From an uncultured Subdoligranulum sp. (GTDB lineage Bacteria; Bacillota; Clostridia; Oscillospirales; Ruminococcaceae): 64,000 bases of DNA. Every line of letters begins with the position of its first letter. The stretch's first letter is position 1. A program made the translations under genes and the position numbers. This document shows, piece after piece, positions 1-7,923 of the stretch. The notes beneath the pieces are model-generated. The model made no database searches. It was not told the origin of the DNA and saw nothing but the letters and a program-made list of their open reading frames with translations. The stretch lies in the NCBI RefSeq assembly GCF_963931595.1, contig NZ_OZ007030.1:798481-862480 (forward strand), in the 5' to 3' direction.

Positions 1-360
1 AGTGCAGCTACCCTCGATCTGGATGGGCTGACCCAGGCCATCTATAAGGCGCTGGACGATACCGAGGCGGAACTCAAGGAACTGGGCACCGAAATGCGGG
101 ATTTTGCCCAGGGGTCGCCGGAATGGACGGACCCCAAGCCTGCCGTGCCGCCCGTGTCAGAGCAACCCGCACCGGCCAAACAACAGCCGGCACCCCAGTT
201 CCGCGTCAAGGCGACGGCCCAGCCGCTGCGTCCTCGCCGCAGCACAACGCCAGCGCCGCCCAAATCTGTGGGTAGTCATCGGCTGCGCAACGCGCGGAAC
301 CCGGTTTCCCAGCTGTTGCAGAATGAGATCGACAAGATGGACGATCAGAGCAAAAAATAA
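1..360 (+). CDS. 3' end of an unknown protein (partial)
   Basis: An open frame enters from the left edge and stops with TAA at 360, so only the last 119 residues are visible. The first third is helical and acidic (LTQAIYKALDDTEAELKEL), followed by a Pro/Ala/Gln-rich basic linker with several PAP and PPK segments, and a short helical tail ending in DQSKK. No catalytic motif is visible and I do not recognise the family. A terminator follows at once, so it is the last gene of its operon. The coding call rests on the open frame and the following terminator. The start lies outside the window. Confidence 0.6.
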   Translation, partial: SAATLDLDGLTQAIYKALDDTEAELKELGTEMRDFAQGSPEWTDPKPAVPPVSEQPAPAKQQPAPQFRVKATAQPLRPRRSTTPAPPKSVGSHRLRNARNPVSQLLQNEIDKMDDQSKK

Positions 361-368
361 CAGAAAGA

Positions 369-407
369 AACAGCCGCTCCGGCTTCTGGCCGGGGCGGCT
401 GTTTTTT
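369..407 (+). terminator. Rho-independent terminator
   Basis: Arms AACAGCCGC (369-377) and GCGGCTGTT (395-403) pair around an inner CCGG/CCGG stem and run into six T. It ends the partial gene and isolates the sigma-factor operon. Confidence 0.85.
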
Positions 408-488
408 GCTGGTATGCAGAGATTTGTAAGATTTTGCAGGAACAGATTGTTTATCAGGGTGAACGGAACAAGAAAAGGAGGAGAGGCA

Positions 489-1043
489 ATGGCAACGATC
501 ACCCAACCCGGTCTGGCGCAGGCGATCCTGGAGGACCCGGAGACGGGCCTGCGCTGGGCCATGCGGGACTATGCTGCACTGGTGCGGGGCATTCTGCGGC
601 GCATCCTGCCCGGACGGGAAAACGACGTGGAGGAGTGCATGGCCGATGTCTTTGTGGCTCTGTGGCGCAGCGCCGGGAAAATCCAGAGGCAACAAATTCC
701 GGTGCGTGCATGGCTGATTGTGACGGCCCGCAACATGGGTATCAACCGGTACCGGCAGCTGAGCCGCCGCGTGGAAATCCCGCTGACGGAGGAGATGATC
801 CGCACCCTGGCGGATCTGCCCACCGATACGACGGGGGAGGCTGCCCAGGAGGTGGGAAGGTTGGTGGCGGCGATGGAACCGCCGGACCGGGATATTTTCC
901 TGCGCCGGTATTATCTGCTGCAATCCAGCAAGGAGATTGCGGCGGCGCTGGGCATGAGCGTATCCAATGTCAATACACGGTTGTCACGGGGGCGGGAAAA
1001 GCTGCGCCGGCAACTGCGCGAAGGAGGGATTCACCATGGGTAA
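489..1043 (+). CDS. ECF-type RNA polymerase sigma factor
   Basis: 184 aa, the usual length of an extracytoplasmic-function sigma-70 factor. Region 2 lies at about residues 20-85 (RGILRRILPGRENDVEECMADVF and AWLIVTARNMGINRYR) and region 4 at about 120-178 (PPDRDIFLRRYYL, then the helix-turn-helix SSKEIAAALGMSVSNVNTRL). Such factors redirect RNA polymerase to stress or envelope promoters. I chose ATG 489 over an earlier in-frame start at 414 because AAAAGGAGGAG sits just upstream. The stop overlaps the start of the next gene by 8 bases, a DUF4179 membrane protein that is the likely cognate anti-sigma factor. Target promoters cannot be read from this window. Confidence 0.9.
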   Translation: MATITQPGLAQAILEDPETGLRWAMRDYAALVRGILRRILPGRENDVEECMADVFVALWRSAGKIQRQQIPVRAWLIVTARNMGINRYRQLSRRVEIPLTEEMIRTLADLPTDTTGEAAQEVGRLVAAMEPPDRDIFLRRYYLLQSSKEIAAALGMSVSNVNTRLSRGREKLRRQLREGGIHHG

Positions 1044-2211
1044 AGAACAAGATCTGATGCATCTGCTGGACAGTCTGGCTACCGAGGATACACCGCTGAC
1101 CGATACGGAGATGGACCGCCTGACCCGTCAGGTTCTGGGCCGAACACAGACAAAAACAAAACCAGCAAGCCACGCCCGGCGCAAAGGAAAGTGGCCAGTG
1201 TGGAGCAAGGCCTTTGCAGGGGCAGCGGCCTGCGTGGTGCTGCTGGCGGGGGTCAACGGGATCAACCCTGCGTGGGCGGAAGACCTGCCGGTGCTGGGCA
1301 ATGTGTTTGCCTATATCAACGGCTTGCCCAAGGGGTACCTGCAGAGTGAACAGCTTGGGGAGTATGCCCAACCGGCACAGATTCAGGCGGATTCCGATGC
1401 CGATGCCCCGGATGAATCTTCCACTCCGGAGCCGGCGAGGCAACCCATCCAGTTGACGCTGAGCCAGATCTATTGCGATGGGCTGTATCTGCGCCTGGGG
1501 CTGACACTGACGGCCGAGGATGATAGCCTGGCGGATTTTGAGGTGGTGACCATTGATCCGCCGCTGCTCTGGGAGGACACCACCCAGGCGGAGGCCAACA
1601 CCCTGTATGGCGGGGTGACACTGAACGGGGAAGCGGTCGGCGGCGATCTGCTGCCTTGTTTCCGCAAGCAGGATGCCCATACCTTCGTGTGCGAGATGGA
1701 TTACAATCTGCAGGATTACACGGGGAGCCTCAAAAATATGCAGGCCTCGCTGACGCTGTCCAACCTGGTAGGGGTAAAAGGGACCACGGGTGCCGTGGAC
1801 GACGAAGAAAAGACGCCGCTGGCGGGAAGCTACACGCTGTCCTTTACGGTTTCGGCTGACGGCACACTCACCCGGGAAGGACAGATCGAAGGCGGCGAGC
1901 AGAATCATGTCAGCCTGATCGGTGTACAAGCTACGCCGGGTGAAACGCGGATCCAATACTCCGTGAATGGACCGCTGCCCGATAACGCCACGCCGGCGAT
2001 GCGCCTTTTTGCGGTACAGGATGGCAATCTTACCAAACTGCAGCCGGCAAGCGGCAGTATACAGAACGGGGAGGGGCAGTCTGAAACGGTGTATACGGAT
2101 TATTTTGATGCAGTGCCGGAAGGTGTCACTGAACTGCAGGCCGAGGTGCTGGACAAAAATGCCAGGACAGAAGTGATCCTGGCCCAGTGGACCATCACGC
2201 TGCCGCAATAA
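1036..2211 (+). CDS. DUF4179-family membrane protein, probable anti-sigma factor
   Basis: 391 aa. About 54 cytoplasmic residues rich in charged helices come first, then one membrane segment at about 55-73, then the NPAWAEDLPVLGNVFAYING signature typical of DUF4179 proteins, then a large beta-rich extracytoplasmic domain. Known relatives sit directly downstream of ECF sigma genes and are thought to hold the sigma factor at the membrane; that role is inference from context here. ATG 1036 has AAGGAGGG upstream and overlaps the sigma gene, so the two are translationally coupled. The TAA stop lies at the foot of a long fold-back element. Confidence 0.8.
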   Translation: MGKEQDLMHLLDSLATEDTPLTDTEMDRLTRQVLGRTQTKTKPASHARRKGKWPVWSKAFAGAAACVVLLAGVNGINPAWAEDLPVLGNVFAYINGLPKGYLQSEQLGEYAQPAQIQADSDADAPDESSTPEPARQPIQLTLSQIYCDGLYLRLGLTLTAEDDSLADFEVVTIDPPLLWEDTTQAEANTLYGGVTLNGEAVGGDLLPCFRKQDAHTFVCEMDYNLQDYTGSLKNMQASLTLSNLVGVKGTTGAVDDEEKTPLAGSYTLSFTVSADGTLTREGQIEGGEQNHVSLIGVQATPGETRIQYSVNGPLPDNATPAMRLFAVQDGNLTKLQPASGSIQNGEGQSETVYTDYFDAVPEGVTELQAEVLDKNARTEVILAQWTITLPQ

Positions 2212-2419
2212 AAAATGTCCCGCCGGGTTCCGCGCGGTTCCATAAGAAAACAAAGTCGCAAAACTCTGCCTGCAAGGCGGCCTCTGCCGCGTTATCGGGC
2301 TTTGCATCAAAGCCCTCTGCCCTGCACAGACCGCTTTGCAGCGGTTTTGCAATGCTTCACAGTTCTTGCAGAACCTTTGTTTTCTTATGTCGCCTGCGCT
2401 TTTCCGGCGGGACATTTTT
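2211..2419. repeat. 209-nt fold-back element with nested hairpins
   Basis: Between convergent genes. The outer arms 2211-2226 and 2404-2419 are a perfect 16-bp inverted repeat, and the inner arms 2241-2255 and 2375-2389 a perfect 15-bp repeat; both are separated by 14 nt on each side, so the arms align over 45 nt with a symmetric internal loop. The centre holds three further hairpins: GCGGC/GCCGC at 2277-2290, GGGCTTT/AAAGCCC at 2297-2315 and ACCGCT/AGCGGT at 2330-2345. Both outer arms end in runs of A or T, so it can at least act as a bidirectional terminator, but it is far larger than one. A MITE-like repeat or a structured RNA are alternatives. I noticed no second copy in this window. Confidence 0.7.
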
Positions 2420-2421
2420 GG

Positions 2422-3024
2422 TTATTTGGATTTGGGGTGGCCGTTTTCCACGTTGCTGGTGCCCTGTTCCATCAGATAGGTGGCGGTCAGGTCGGCAATG
2501 TGCAGCTTGACGGCCAGCGGGTAGCTGTTGTAGGCATCGCTGACGGCAAAACTGCCGCCTCGCACCGCGTCGTCAAAGCCGCCCATGTGCCAGCGGATGG
2601 CCACCGCCTCGGCGGTTTTCAGCCGCATGAAATGCTCAATGAGGTAGACGCTCTTTTCGCCGTGCCCGTAGGGCAGCTGGTCAGCCACCTGATAGTAGGG
2701 GACTTTCTCCCACTGGCCGGTGGCGTCGTTTTTCACGTTGCGGGTGCTGACCTTGTAAAAGTTCGCCTTGCACAGATCATGCAGCAGCCCACAGATGGCG
2801 TAGCTTTCCGCGTTTTCGCCTTCGGTGAAAAAGTGCTGCATCATGGCATGGTAGACGTTGATGCTGTGCATCACCAGGCCGTATTCGCAGGCACCGTGAA
2901 AACGGGTGGAGGCCGGCGCCGTAAAGAAATCCGTGGTTTCCAGCCAGTTCAGCAGACGGTCGGCACCGGGGCGGGTGATATTTTTATTGTAGATCTCCAC
3001 AAACTGAGCGTGGTAGTCTTCCAT
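2422..3024 (-). CDS. HD-domain phosphohydrolase-like protein
   Basis: 200 aa. A conserved histidine at about residue 53 (GLVMHSINVY), the HD doublet H82-D83 (LLHDLCKANFY) and a later GHGEKS and RWHMGG match metal-dependent HD hydrolases, which often act on nucleotides or cyclic nucleotides. The substrate cannot be told from sequence. It is the second gene behind the YdbC-like gene, 7 bases downstream, and shares its promoter at 3290-3318. It converges on the DUF4179 gene across the fold-back element. Confidence 0.8.
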   Translation of the reverse strand: MEDYHAQFVEIYNKNITRPGADRLLNWLETTDFFTAPASTRFHGACEYGLVMHSINVYHAMMQHFFTEGENAESYAICGLLHDLCKANFYKVSTRNVKNDATGQWEKVPYYQVADQLPYGHGEKSVYLIEHFMRLKTAEAVAIRWHMGGFDDAVRGGSFAVSDAYNSYPLAVKLHIADLTATYLMEQGTSNVENGHPKSK

Positions 3025-3031
3025 AAAAACC

Positions 3032-3253
3032 TCACAGTTCCATATCGTTGAGAATATCCCGCAGCGTTTTCAGTTCCTCGGCGGTCAGGCTGATGCCCTT
3101 GGCCATGCGGCTGCCGTCGGGAGACCAGTCGCGGATATCATACTTGGGCGCGTTGCCGTTCCAGCTGATCATGTTCAGCTGGCGTTCCCAGCCGCGTGCG
3201 TTGGTGGAGAGCACCGCAATGCGCTCGGTGATTTCATAAGTGAATTCTGCCAT
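3032..3253 (-). CDS. YdbC-like PC4-family ssDNA-binding protein
   Basis: 73 aa. The sequence FTYEITERIAVLSTNARGWERQLNMISWNG followed by KYDIRDWSPD and a C-terminal helix matches the YdbC family, bacterial relatives of the transcription coactivator PC4 that bind single-stranded DNA as dimers. Length fits the family. GAGGAG lies 10 bases before the ATG. It is the first gene of a two-gene operon with the HD protein. Its cellular role is not well defined in bacteria. Confidence 0.85.
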   Translation of the reverse strand: MAEFTYEITERIAVLSTNARGWERQLNMISWNGNAPKYDIRDWSPDGSRMAKGISLTAEELKTLRDILNDMEL

Positions 3254-3289
3254 ACTTCACAGGCTCCTCTCATAGTATTGTCTTGCAAC

Positions 3290-3318
3290 ATCATAGCGGA
3301 TTCCCACCGAAAATGCAA
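3290..3318 (-). promoter_or_regulatory. Promoter of ydbC-like/HD operon
   Basis: Reading the minus strand: -35 TTGCAT, 17-bp spacer, -10 TATGAT (plus-strand boxes 3313-3318 and 3290-3295). Confidence 0.75.
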
Positions 3319-3340
3319 GACCAAACTGTCCGGGGAATGG

Positions 3341-4279
3341 TCAATCGCCAACGCGCACCGCCAGCAGAGCAAAGCGGGTGTCGGTGGCGGGGGTGGTGTT
3401 GCCGCAGGTGGACAGCGTCAGAAGCTGCTGCCCGTATTCCGGCGTGACGCCGGTGTCATAGAGCGACAACTCCAGAATGGCATTTACCCGCTGTTCCCAT
3501 TCCAGCTTGGTGTCGGCGTCGAAGAAGGTGTAGTAGGGCAGGGCATCGGCTCCCAGCGTGGTATCCAGCGCGGCCACCACCTGCCAGGTGCCGGTCTCGT
3601 ACAGGGTATCAAAGGTAAAGGTAGGGTGGGCCTGCCAGAACGCCTTGTCGCGGTAGCGGGTCAGTTCCCCGAACATCGAGCCGTCGGCCATATTGTGCCC
3701 GTAGACCAGCCAGTTGGCGGTGGGGGCGTCGGGGTCGATGGAGCACTGCTCATCCAGAAAGAGCGTGCCGCCGGTGGAATACAGCCCGTCGAATCCCCGG
3801 CGCAGATAATGTTCATTGTCGCCGGGCGTCTGGACAACAGGCAGGTCGATGTCCGTCCCGCCGATGCGCAGCCAGCCGATCATATCGGCATTCTGCTCGT
3901 ACAGGGCGCGGTACTGGGGCAGGACCTGGTCAGACTGCCCGGGGGCAGGGGTAGGGGCGGTTTCCGGCGTGGTGGGGACACCCTCCTCATCGGCGCGGGC
4001 CAGGGCATCCCGGGTGGCGGCCAGCGGGGCTACTGTGACCCGGCCGGTTTCTGTGGTGGCTGCCACGGAACTGGTTGCCACCGGGGCGGGCGGTTCCGGC
4101 TGACCACCGTGAAATACAGTCTGCCGCAGCAGCAGGGCGGCGGCCAGCGCCAGCGCCGCCGCACCGCCCAGCCGCAGCCATCGTGCGTGACGCCGCTGCC
4201 GGGCGCGCAGCCCGGTGCGGGCGGCAAAGGGGTAGTAGGCGGTGTCGCCGCGCAGTCTGCGGTATCGTCTGGACAACAA
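3341..4279 (-). CDS. srtB: Class B sortase
   Basis: 312 aa membrane-anchored transpeptidase. A basic N-terminus precedes one membrane segment at about 37-53, then a Pro/Thr-rich linker and the catalytic domain from about 120. Catalytic residues visible: His195 (LVYGHNM), Cys292 (TLSTC) and Arg302 (DTRFALLAVRV). The long insert before the last strands fits class B rather than class A. It begins with tandem TTG codons (4279, 4276) 5 and 8 bases after AGGAGG; no ATG is available. The gene upstream encodes a small protein with a TPATG sorting signal, the likely substrate, and a terminator-like hairpin separates the two. Sortases join such signals to cell-wall peptidoglycan or pilin subunits. Confidence 0.92.
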   Translation of the reverse strand: MLSRRYRRLRGDTAYYPFAARTGLRARQRRHARWLRLGGAAALALAAALLLRQTVFHGGQPEPPAPVATSSVAATTETGRVTVAPLAATRDALARADEEGVPTTPETAPTPAPGQSDQVLPQYRALYEQNADMIGWLRIGGTDIDLPVVQTPGDNEHYLRRGFDGLYSTGGTLFLDEQCSIDPDAPTANWLVYGHNMADGSMFGELTRYRDKAFWQAHPTFTFDTLYETGTWQVVAALDTTLGADALPYYTFFDADTKLEWEQRVNAILELSLYDTGVTPEYGQQLLTLSTCGNTTPATDTRFALLAVRVGD

Positions 4280-4303
4280 AACCGCCTCCTTTCCCGTTTT
4301 TTC

Positions 4304-4330
4304 GGTAATAAAAAAACGCCCCGCAGGGCG
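4304..4330 (-). terminator. Intra-operon terminator or attenuator
   Basis: On the minus strand AACGCCC-TGCG-GGGCGTT is followed by a T run, placed between the small surface protein and the sortase. Partial termination here would make more substrate than enzyme. Confidence 0.75.
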
Positions 4331-4336
4331 TTGTCA

Positions 4337-4675
4337 TCATATCTTGCGCAGCATCAGCAGTCCGGCGGAGCAAATCAGGATCAAGCCCACAATGCCGGCC
4401 AGATACAGAACCGGGAAATCACCGGTGGCCGGGGTATCTGCGGTTACAGGCGCCGCCGTGGAGGAAGGCGTCTGGCTGCTCTGGGCGGTCACCACGTCCA
4501 CCTTGGCGGCGGTCTCATTGACCTTGACGGTATCGCTCTGCTGTTGGGTGCGCGAGGTGGAACTGGTGGGCGTTGCGGTGGCCTGTGCCGCCGAACGTCC
4601 GTTGTTCAGCACGCCGCAGGCGGCCAGCAAAGCGACCAGCGCAATAAAAAAGGCCGCGCATAAAAAGCGTTTCAA
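4337..4675 (-). CDS. Small surface protein with lipobox and TPATG sorting signal
   Basis: 112 aa. Residues 1-19 form a signal peptide ending in the lipobox LAAC (Cys20). Residues 28-80 are Thr/Ser/Gln/Ala-rich and probably unstructured. TPATG at 81-85 is an LPXTG-like motif, followed by a hydrophobic segment (about 88-108) and a positive tail Arg110-Lys111, the standard sorting-signal layout. The sortase gene follows, so it is the likely substrate (inference). Carrying both a lipobox and a sorting signal is unusual. The start is TTG with AAGGAGG 10 bases upstream. No folded domain is visible; a spacer or adaptor role is possible. Confidence 0.75.
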   Translation of the reverse strand: MKRFLCAAFFIALVALLAACGVLNNGRSAAQATATPTSSTSRTQQQSDTVKVNETAAKVDVVTAQSSQTPSSTAAPVTADTPATGDFPVLYLAGIVGLILICSAGLLMLRKI

Positions 4676-4758
4676 CGCGAAAACGCCTCCTTAATCGATG
4701 ATTCAGAATTCAATATTACAAGGCGGCGTACACAGCCGTCGACATTTACACTGCGTAT

Positions 4759-4787
4759 ATTGTATCATATGATGTCGCATGCGTCAA
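4759..4787 (-). promoter_or_regulatory. Promoter of the surface protein/sortase operon
   Basis: Minus strand: TTGACG, 17-bp spacer, TACAAT (plus-strand boxes 4782-4787 and 4759-4764). Confidence 0.8.
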
Positions 4788-4863
4788 GCGTTCGTAAACA
4801 AATGGTAACAAACTGGAAACAAATTCCGCCTGCCGGGCCGGTGTCCCGGGCGGGATTTGCCCC

Positions 4864-4892
4864 TTGCGCCCTACCGATAAATGCGGTATAAT
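4864..4892 (+). promoter_or_regulatory. Promoter of the rfbADB genes
   Basis: TTGCGC (4864-4869), 17-bp spacer, consensus TATAAT (4887-4892), about 90 bases before rfbA. Confidence 0.8.
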
Positions 4893-4983
4893 GATTCCAA
4901 TATTGTGTGAGATTGTGCCCCAATGGGAAGACCCTAGGGATGGGCGGCGCGCACTGTCAAATTCAGCATAAGGAGTTGTAACG

Positions 4984-5868
4984 ATGAAAGGGATTATCCT
5001 TGCCGGTGGTGCCGGCACCAGACTCTACCCGTTGACGATGGTCACCTCCAAACAGCTGCTGCCTGTGTATGATAAGCCGATGATCTACTATCCGCTGTCG
5101 ACGCTGATGCTGGCAGGCATTCAGGATATTTTGATCATCTCCACCCCCACCGACACCCCGCGCTTTGAAGCCCTGCTGGGCGACGGCAGTCAGTACGGCC
5201 TGCATCTGCAGTACAAGGTCCAGCCGAGCCCTGACGGTCTGGCCCAGGCGTTCCTGCTGGGGGAGGAATTCATCGACGGCGATTGCTGCGCGATGGTTCT
5301 GGGCGACAACATTTTCTACGGCGCCGGATTCTCCAAGCGGCTGAAAGCGGCCGCTGCCAACGCGGAGGCGGGCCGCAGCACGGTGTTCGGCTACTATGTC
5401 AATGACCCCGAGCGTTTCGGCGTGGTCTCCTTTGACAAGGAGGGCCGTGCCACCTCCATCGAGGAAAAGCCTGAGCATCCCAAGAGCAACTATGCGGTCA
5501 CCGGCCTGTATTTCTATAATAAAGATGTGGTGGAGATGGCCAAGCAGGTCAAGCCCAGCGCCCGCGGGGAGCTGGAGATCACCACGCTGAACGCCATGTA
5601 CCTGGCCCAGGGCAAGCTGGACGTGCAGCTGCTGGGCCGCGGCTATGCCTGGCTGGATACCGGCACGATGGATTCCCTGGTGGAGGCGGCCACCTTTGTG
5701 CAGACCGTCGAGCAGCGCCAGGGCATCAAGATTTCCGCCCCTGAGGAGATTGCCTACAAGTACGGCTGGATCAGCAAGGAAAAACTGCTGGAGAGCGCCG
5801 CACGGTACGGTAAGTCTCCCTACGGCAAGCATCTGAAAAATGTTGCCGATGACAAGCTGCTGTATTGA
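4984..5868 (+). CDS. rfbA: Glucose-1-phosphate thymidylyltransferase
   Basis: 294 aa. RmlA/RfbA makes dTDP-glucose from dTTP and glucose-1-phosphate, the first step of dTDP-L-rhamnose synthesis. The nucleotide-binding signature [11 protein letters not shown] is at the N-terminus, with the family motifs [47 protein letters not shown] and WLDTGT in order; length matches the family. AAGGAG lies upstream of ATG 4984. First gene of the dTDP-sugar operon, with rfbD and rfbB following closely. Confidence 0.97.
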   Translation: MKGIILAGGAGTRLYPLTMVTSKQLLPVYDKPMIYYPLSTLMLAGIQDILIISTPTDTPRFEALLGDGSQYGLHLQYKVQPSPDGLAQAFLLGEEFIDGDCCAMVLGDNIFYGAGFSKRLKAAAANAEAGRSTVFGYYVNDPERFGVVSFDKEGRATSIEEKPEHPKSNYAVTGLYFYNKDVVEMAKQVKPSARGELEITTLNAMYLAQGKLDVQLLGRGYAWLDTGTMDSLVEAATFVQTVEQRQGIKISAPEEIAYKYGWISKEKLLESAARYGKSPYGKHLKNVADDKLLY

Positions 5869-5879
5869 GAGGATTTGCG

Positions 5880-6782
5880 ATGAAGATTTTGATTACCGGG
5901 TGCCGCGGTCAGCTGGGCACCGAACTGCAGCATCAGCTGGCGGAGGAAGGCTGCGTACTGGGCCCTCTGCCGGAACGGCTGCGCAAAGCCACGGTGATTC
6001 CCGTGGACGTGGATGAACTGGACATCACCGACCGGGAAGCCACCATCAACTATATCCGCCGCCATCAGCCCGACACGGTCATCAACTGTGCGGCGTTCAC
6101 CAACGTGAACGGCTGCGAAACGTCCCGGGATGCGGCGTTCAACGTCAATGCCATCGGCCCGCGCAACCTGGCGCTGGCCTGTGACAAGGTCAATGCCCGA
6201 CTGATCCATATTTCCACAGACTATGTGTTCTCGGGGGCGCCCACCGGCGGTGTGGCACTGGACGAGTGCGCTGTGCCGGCGCCCATCTCGGCCTACGGCC
6301 AGACCAAACTGCTGGGCGAGCAGTATGTGGAGCGGTTCTGCCGCCGGCATATCATTGTACGCACGGCATGGCTCTACAGCTACTACGGCAAGAACTTCGT
6401 CAAGACGATGGTGAATCTGGGCAAGACCCATGAGAAGATCACCGTGGTGAACGACCAGCTGGGCAACCCCACCAACGCGGTGGATCTTGCCTACCATATC
6501 CTCAAGCTGGCGGTCAGCCACGATTACGGCATCTACCACTGCACCGGCAATGGCATCTGCAGCTGGGCGGATTTCGCGGCGGCCATCATGAAGGGCGCCG
6601 GTCTTCCCTGCAAGGTAATTCCCTGCACCAGCGCCGAGTATGCCGCCGCCCACCCGGAGAGCGCCAACCGTCCCGAGTGGAGCGCGCTGGATAACCGCAT
6701 GCTGCGCTGCACGGTGGGGGACGAGATGCGCGACTGGCAGGATGCCCTGAAGGATTTTTTTGCAAACTGGAACGGAGAATAA
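5880..6782 (+). CDS. rfbD: dTDP-4-dehydrorhamnose reductase
   Basis: 300 aa. RmlD reduces dTDP-4-keto-rhamnose to dTDP-L-rhamnose, the last step of the pathway. Visible: N-terminal Rossmann motif GCRGQLGTEL, the short-chain dehydrogenase segment ISTDYVFSG, catalytic YGQTKLLGE, and RTAWLYSYYGKNFVKTM. ATG 5880 has GAGAGGA in front; a TTG 15 bases earlier overlaps the rfbA stop but is poorly placed. An RmlC epimerase would be needed before it and is not in the window. Confidence 0.95.
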   Translation: MKILITGCRGQLGTELQHQLAEEGCVLGPLPERLRKATVIPVDVDELDITDREATINYIRRHQPDTVINCAAFTNVNGCETSRDAAFNVNAIGPRNLALACDKVNARLIHISTDYVFSGAPTGGVALDECAVPAPISAYGQTKLLGEQYVERFCRRHIIVRTAWLYSYYGKNFVKTMVNLGKTHEKITVVNDQLGNPTNAVDLAYHILKLAVSHDYGIYHCTGNGICSWADFAAAIMKGAGLPCKVIPCTSAEYAAAHPESANRPEWSALDNRMLRCTVGDEMRDWQDALKDFFANWNGE

Positions 6783-6789
6783 CGACGTT

Positions 6790-7854
6790 ATGAAAACTTA
6801 TCTTGTCACCGGCTGTGCCGGTTTTATCGGCTCCAACTTTGTCCACTACATGCTGGACAAATATGAGGACATCCGTCTGGTCAACCTGGACAAGCTGACC
6901 TATGCCGGCAACCTGGAGAACCTCCAGGACATCGAGGGGGATGCCCGCCACATTTTTGTGCAGGGGGATATCTGCGACAAAGCCCTGGTCACCGAGCTGA
7001 TCGCCAAGTATGATCCCGACTATGTGATCAACTTCGCGGCGGAGAGCCACGTGGACCGCAGCATCAAGAATCCCGAGATCTTCGTGGAGAGCAACGTGCT
7101 GGGCACCGTCAACCTGCTGCAGTGCTGCAAGGATGCCTGGTATGATGCCGAGGCCAAGACCTGGAAGGAAGGCAAGAAGTACCTGCAGGTGTCCACCGAC
7201 GAGGTCTACGGCGCGCTGGGCGCCGAGGGTTACTTCATGGAGACCACGCCGCTGTGCCCCCACAGCCCCTATTCCGCCAGCAAGGCCAGCGCCGATATGT
7301 TCGTCAAGGCGTTCCACGATACCTACGGCATGCCGATGAACATCACCCGCTGCTCCAACAACTACGGCCCCTATCAGTTCCCTGAGAAGCTGATCCCGCT
7401 GCTCATTAACAACGCCAAGCAGCACAAGAAGCTGCCGGTCTACGGCGACGGCATGCAGATCCGTGACTGGCTGTATGTCATGGACCACTGCAAGGCCATC
7501 GACATGGTGGCCACCGGCGGCAAGGACGGCGAGGTCTACAACGTGGGCGGCCACAACGAGCGCCCCAACATCTTCATCGTCAAGACGGTGATCGCCCAGC
7601 TGCATGACCGCCTGAAGGATGAGGGTATCAGCGAGGAGCTGATCACCCATGTGGCGGACCGTCTGGGCCATGACCGCCGTTACGGCATCGATCCCACCAA
7701 GATCAAGGAAGATCTGGGCTGGTATCCCGAGACGCCGTTTGAAAAGGGCATCGTCCTGACCATCGACTGGTATCTGGCCCATCCCGAGTGGATGGCCCAC
7801 GTCACCAGCGGTGACTATCAGAAGTACTACGAGCAGATGTACAAGAATAAGTAA
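6790..7854 (+). CDS. rfbB: dTDP-glucose 4,6-dehydratase
   Basis: 354 aa. RmlB, NAD-dependent, converts dTDP-glucose to dTDP-4-keto-6-deoxyglucose. Motifs: GCAGFIGSNFVHYML for NAD binding, NFAAESHVDRSI, STDEVYG, catalytic YSASKASADMFVKAF, RCSNNYGPYQFPEKLIP and YGDGMQIRDWLYVMDHC. ATG 6790 has GGAG 13 bases upstream. With rfbA and rfbD it supplies deoxy-sugars for surface polysaccharide; the GT2 glycosyltransferase at 31.8 kb is a possible but unproven user. Confidence 0.96.
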   Translation: MKTYLVTGCAGFIGSNFVHYMLDKYEDIRLVNLDKLTYAGNLENLQDIEGDARHIFVQGDICDKALVTELIAKYDPDYVINFAAESHVDRSIKNPEIFVESNVLGTVNLLQCCKDAWYDAEAKTWKEGKKYLQVSTDEVYGALGAEGYFMETTPLCPHSPYSASKASADMFVKAFHDTYGMPMNITRCSNNYGPYQFPEKLIPLLINNAKQHKKLPVYGDGMQIRDWLYVMDHCKAIDMVATGGKDGEVYNVGGHNERPNIFIVKTVIAQLHDRLKDEGISEELITHVADRLGHDRRYGIDPTKIKEDLGWYPETPFEKGIVLTIDWYLAHPEWMAHVTSGDYQKYYEQMYKNK

Positions 7855-7923
7855 GACTGTCTGCTTGCTACCGGTGTTCCGGGCTGTGCGCCCGCAGATC
7901 TATTAGGAGCTTCATAATCCACA

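Noticed and set aside
2211..2419. Retron msr-msd RNA or group II intron remnant
   Set aside because: Inverted-repeat layout is suggestive, but there is no reverse transcriptase gene nearby and no intron domain V-like motif.
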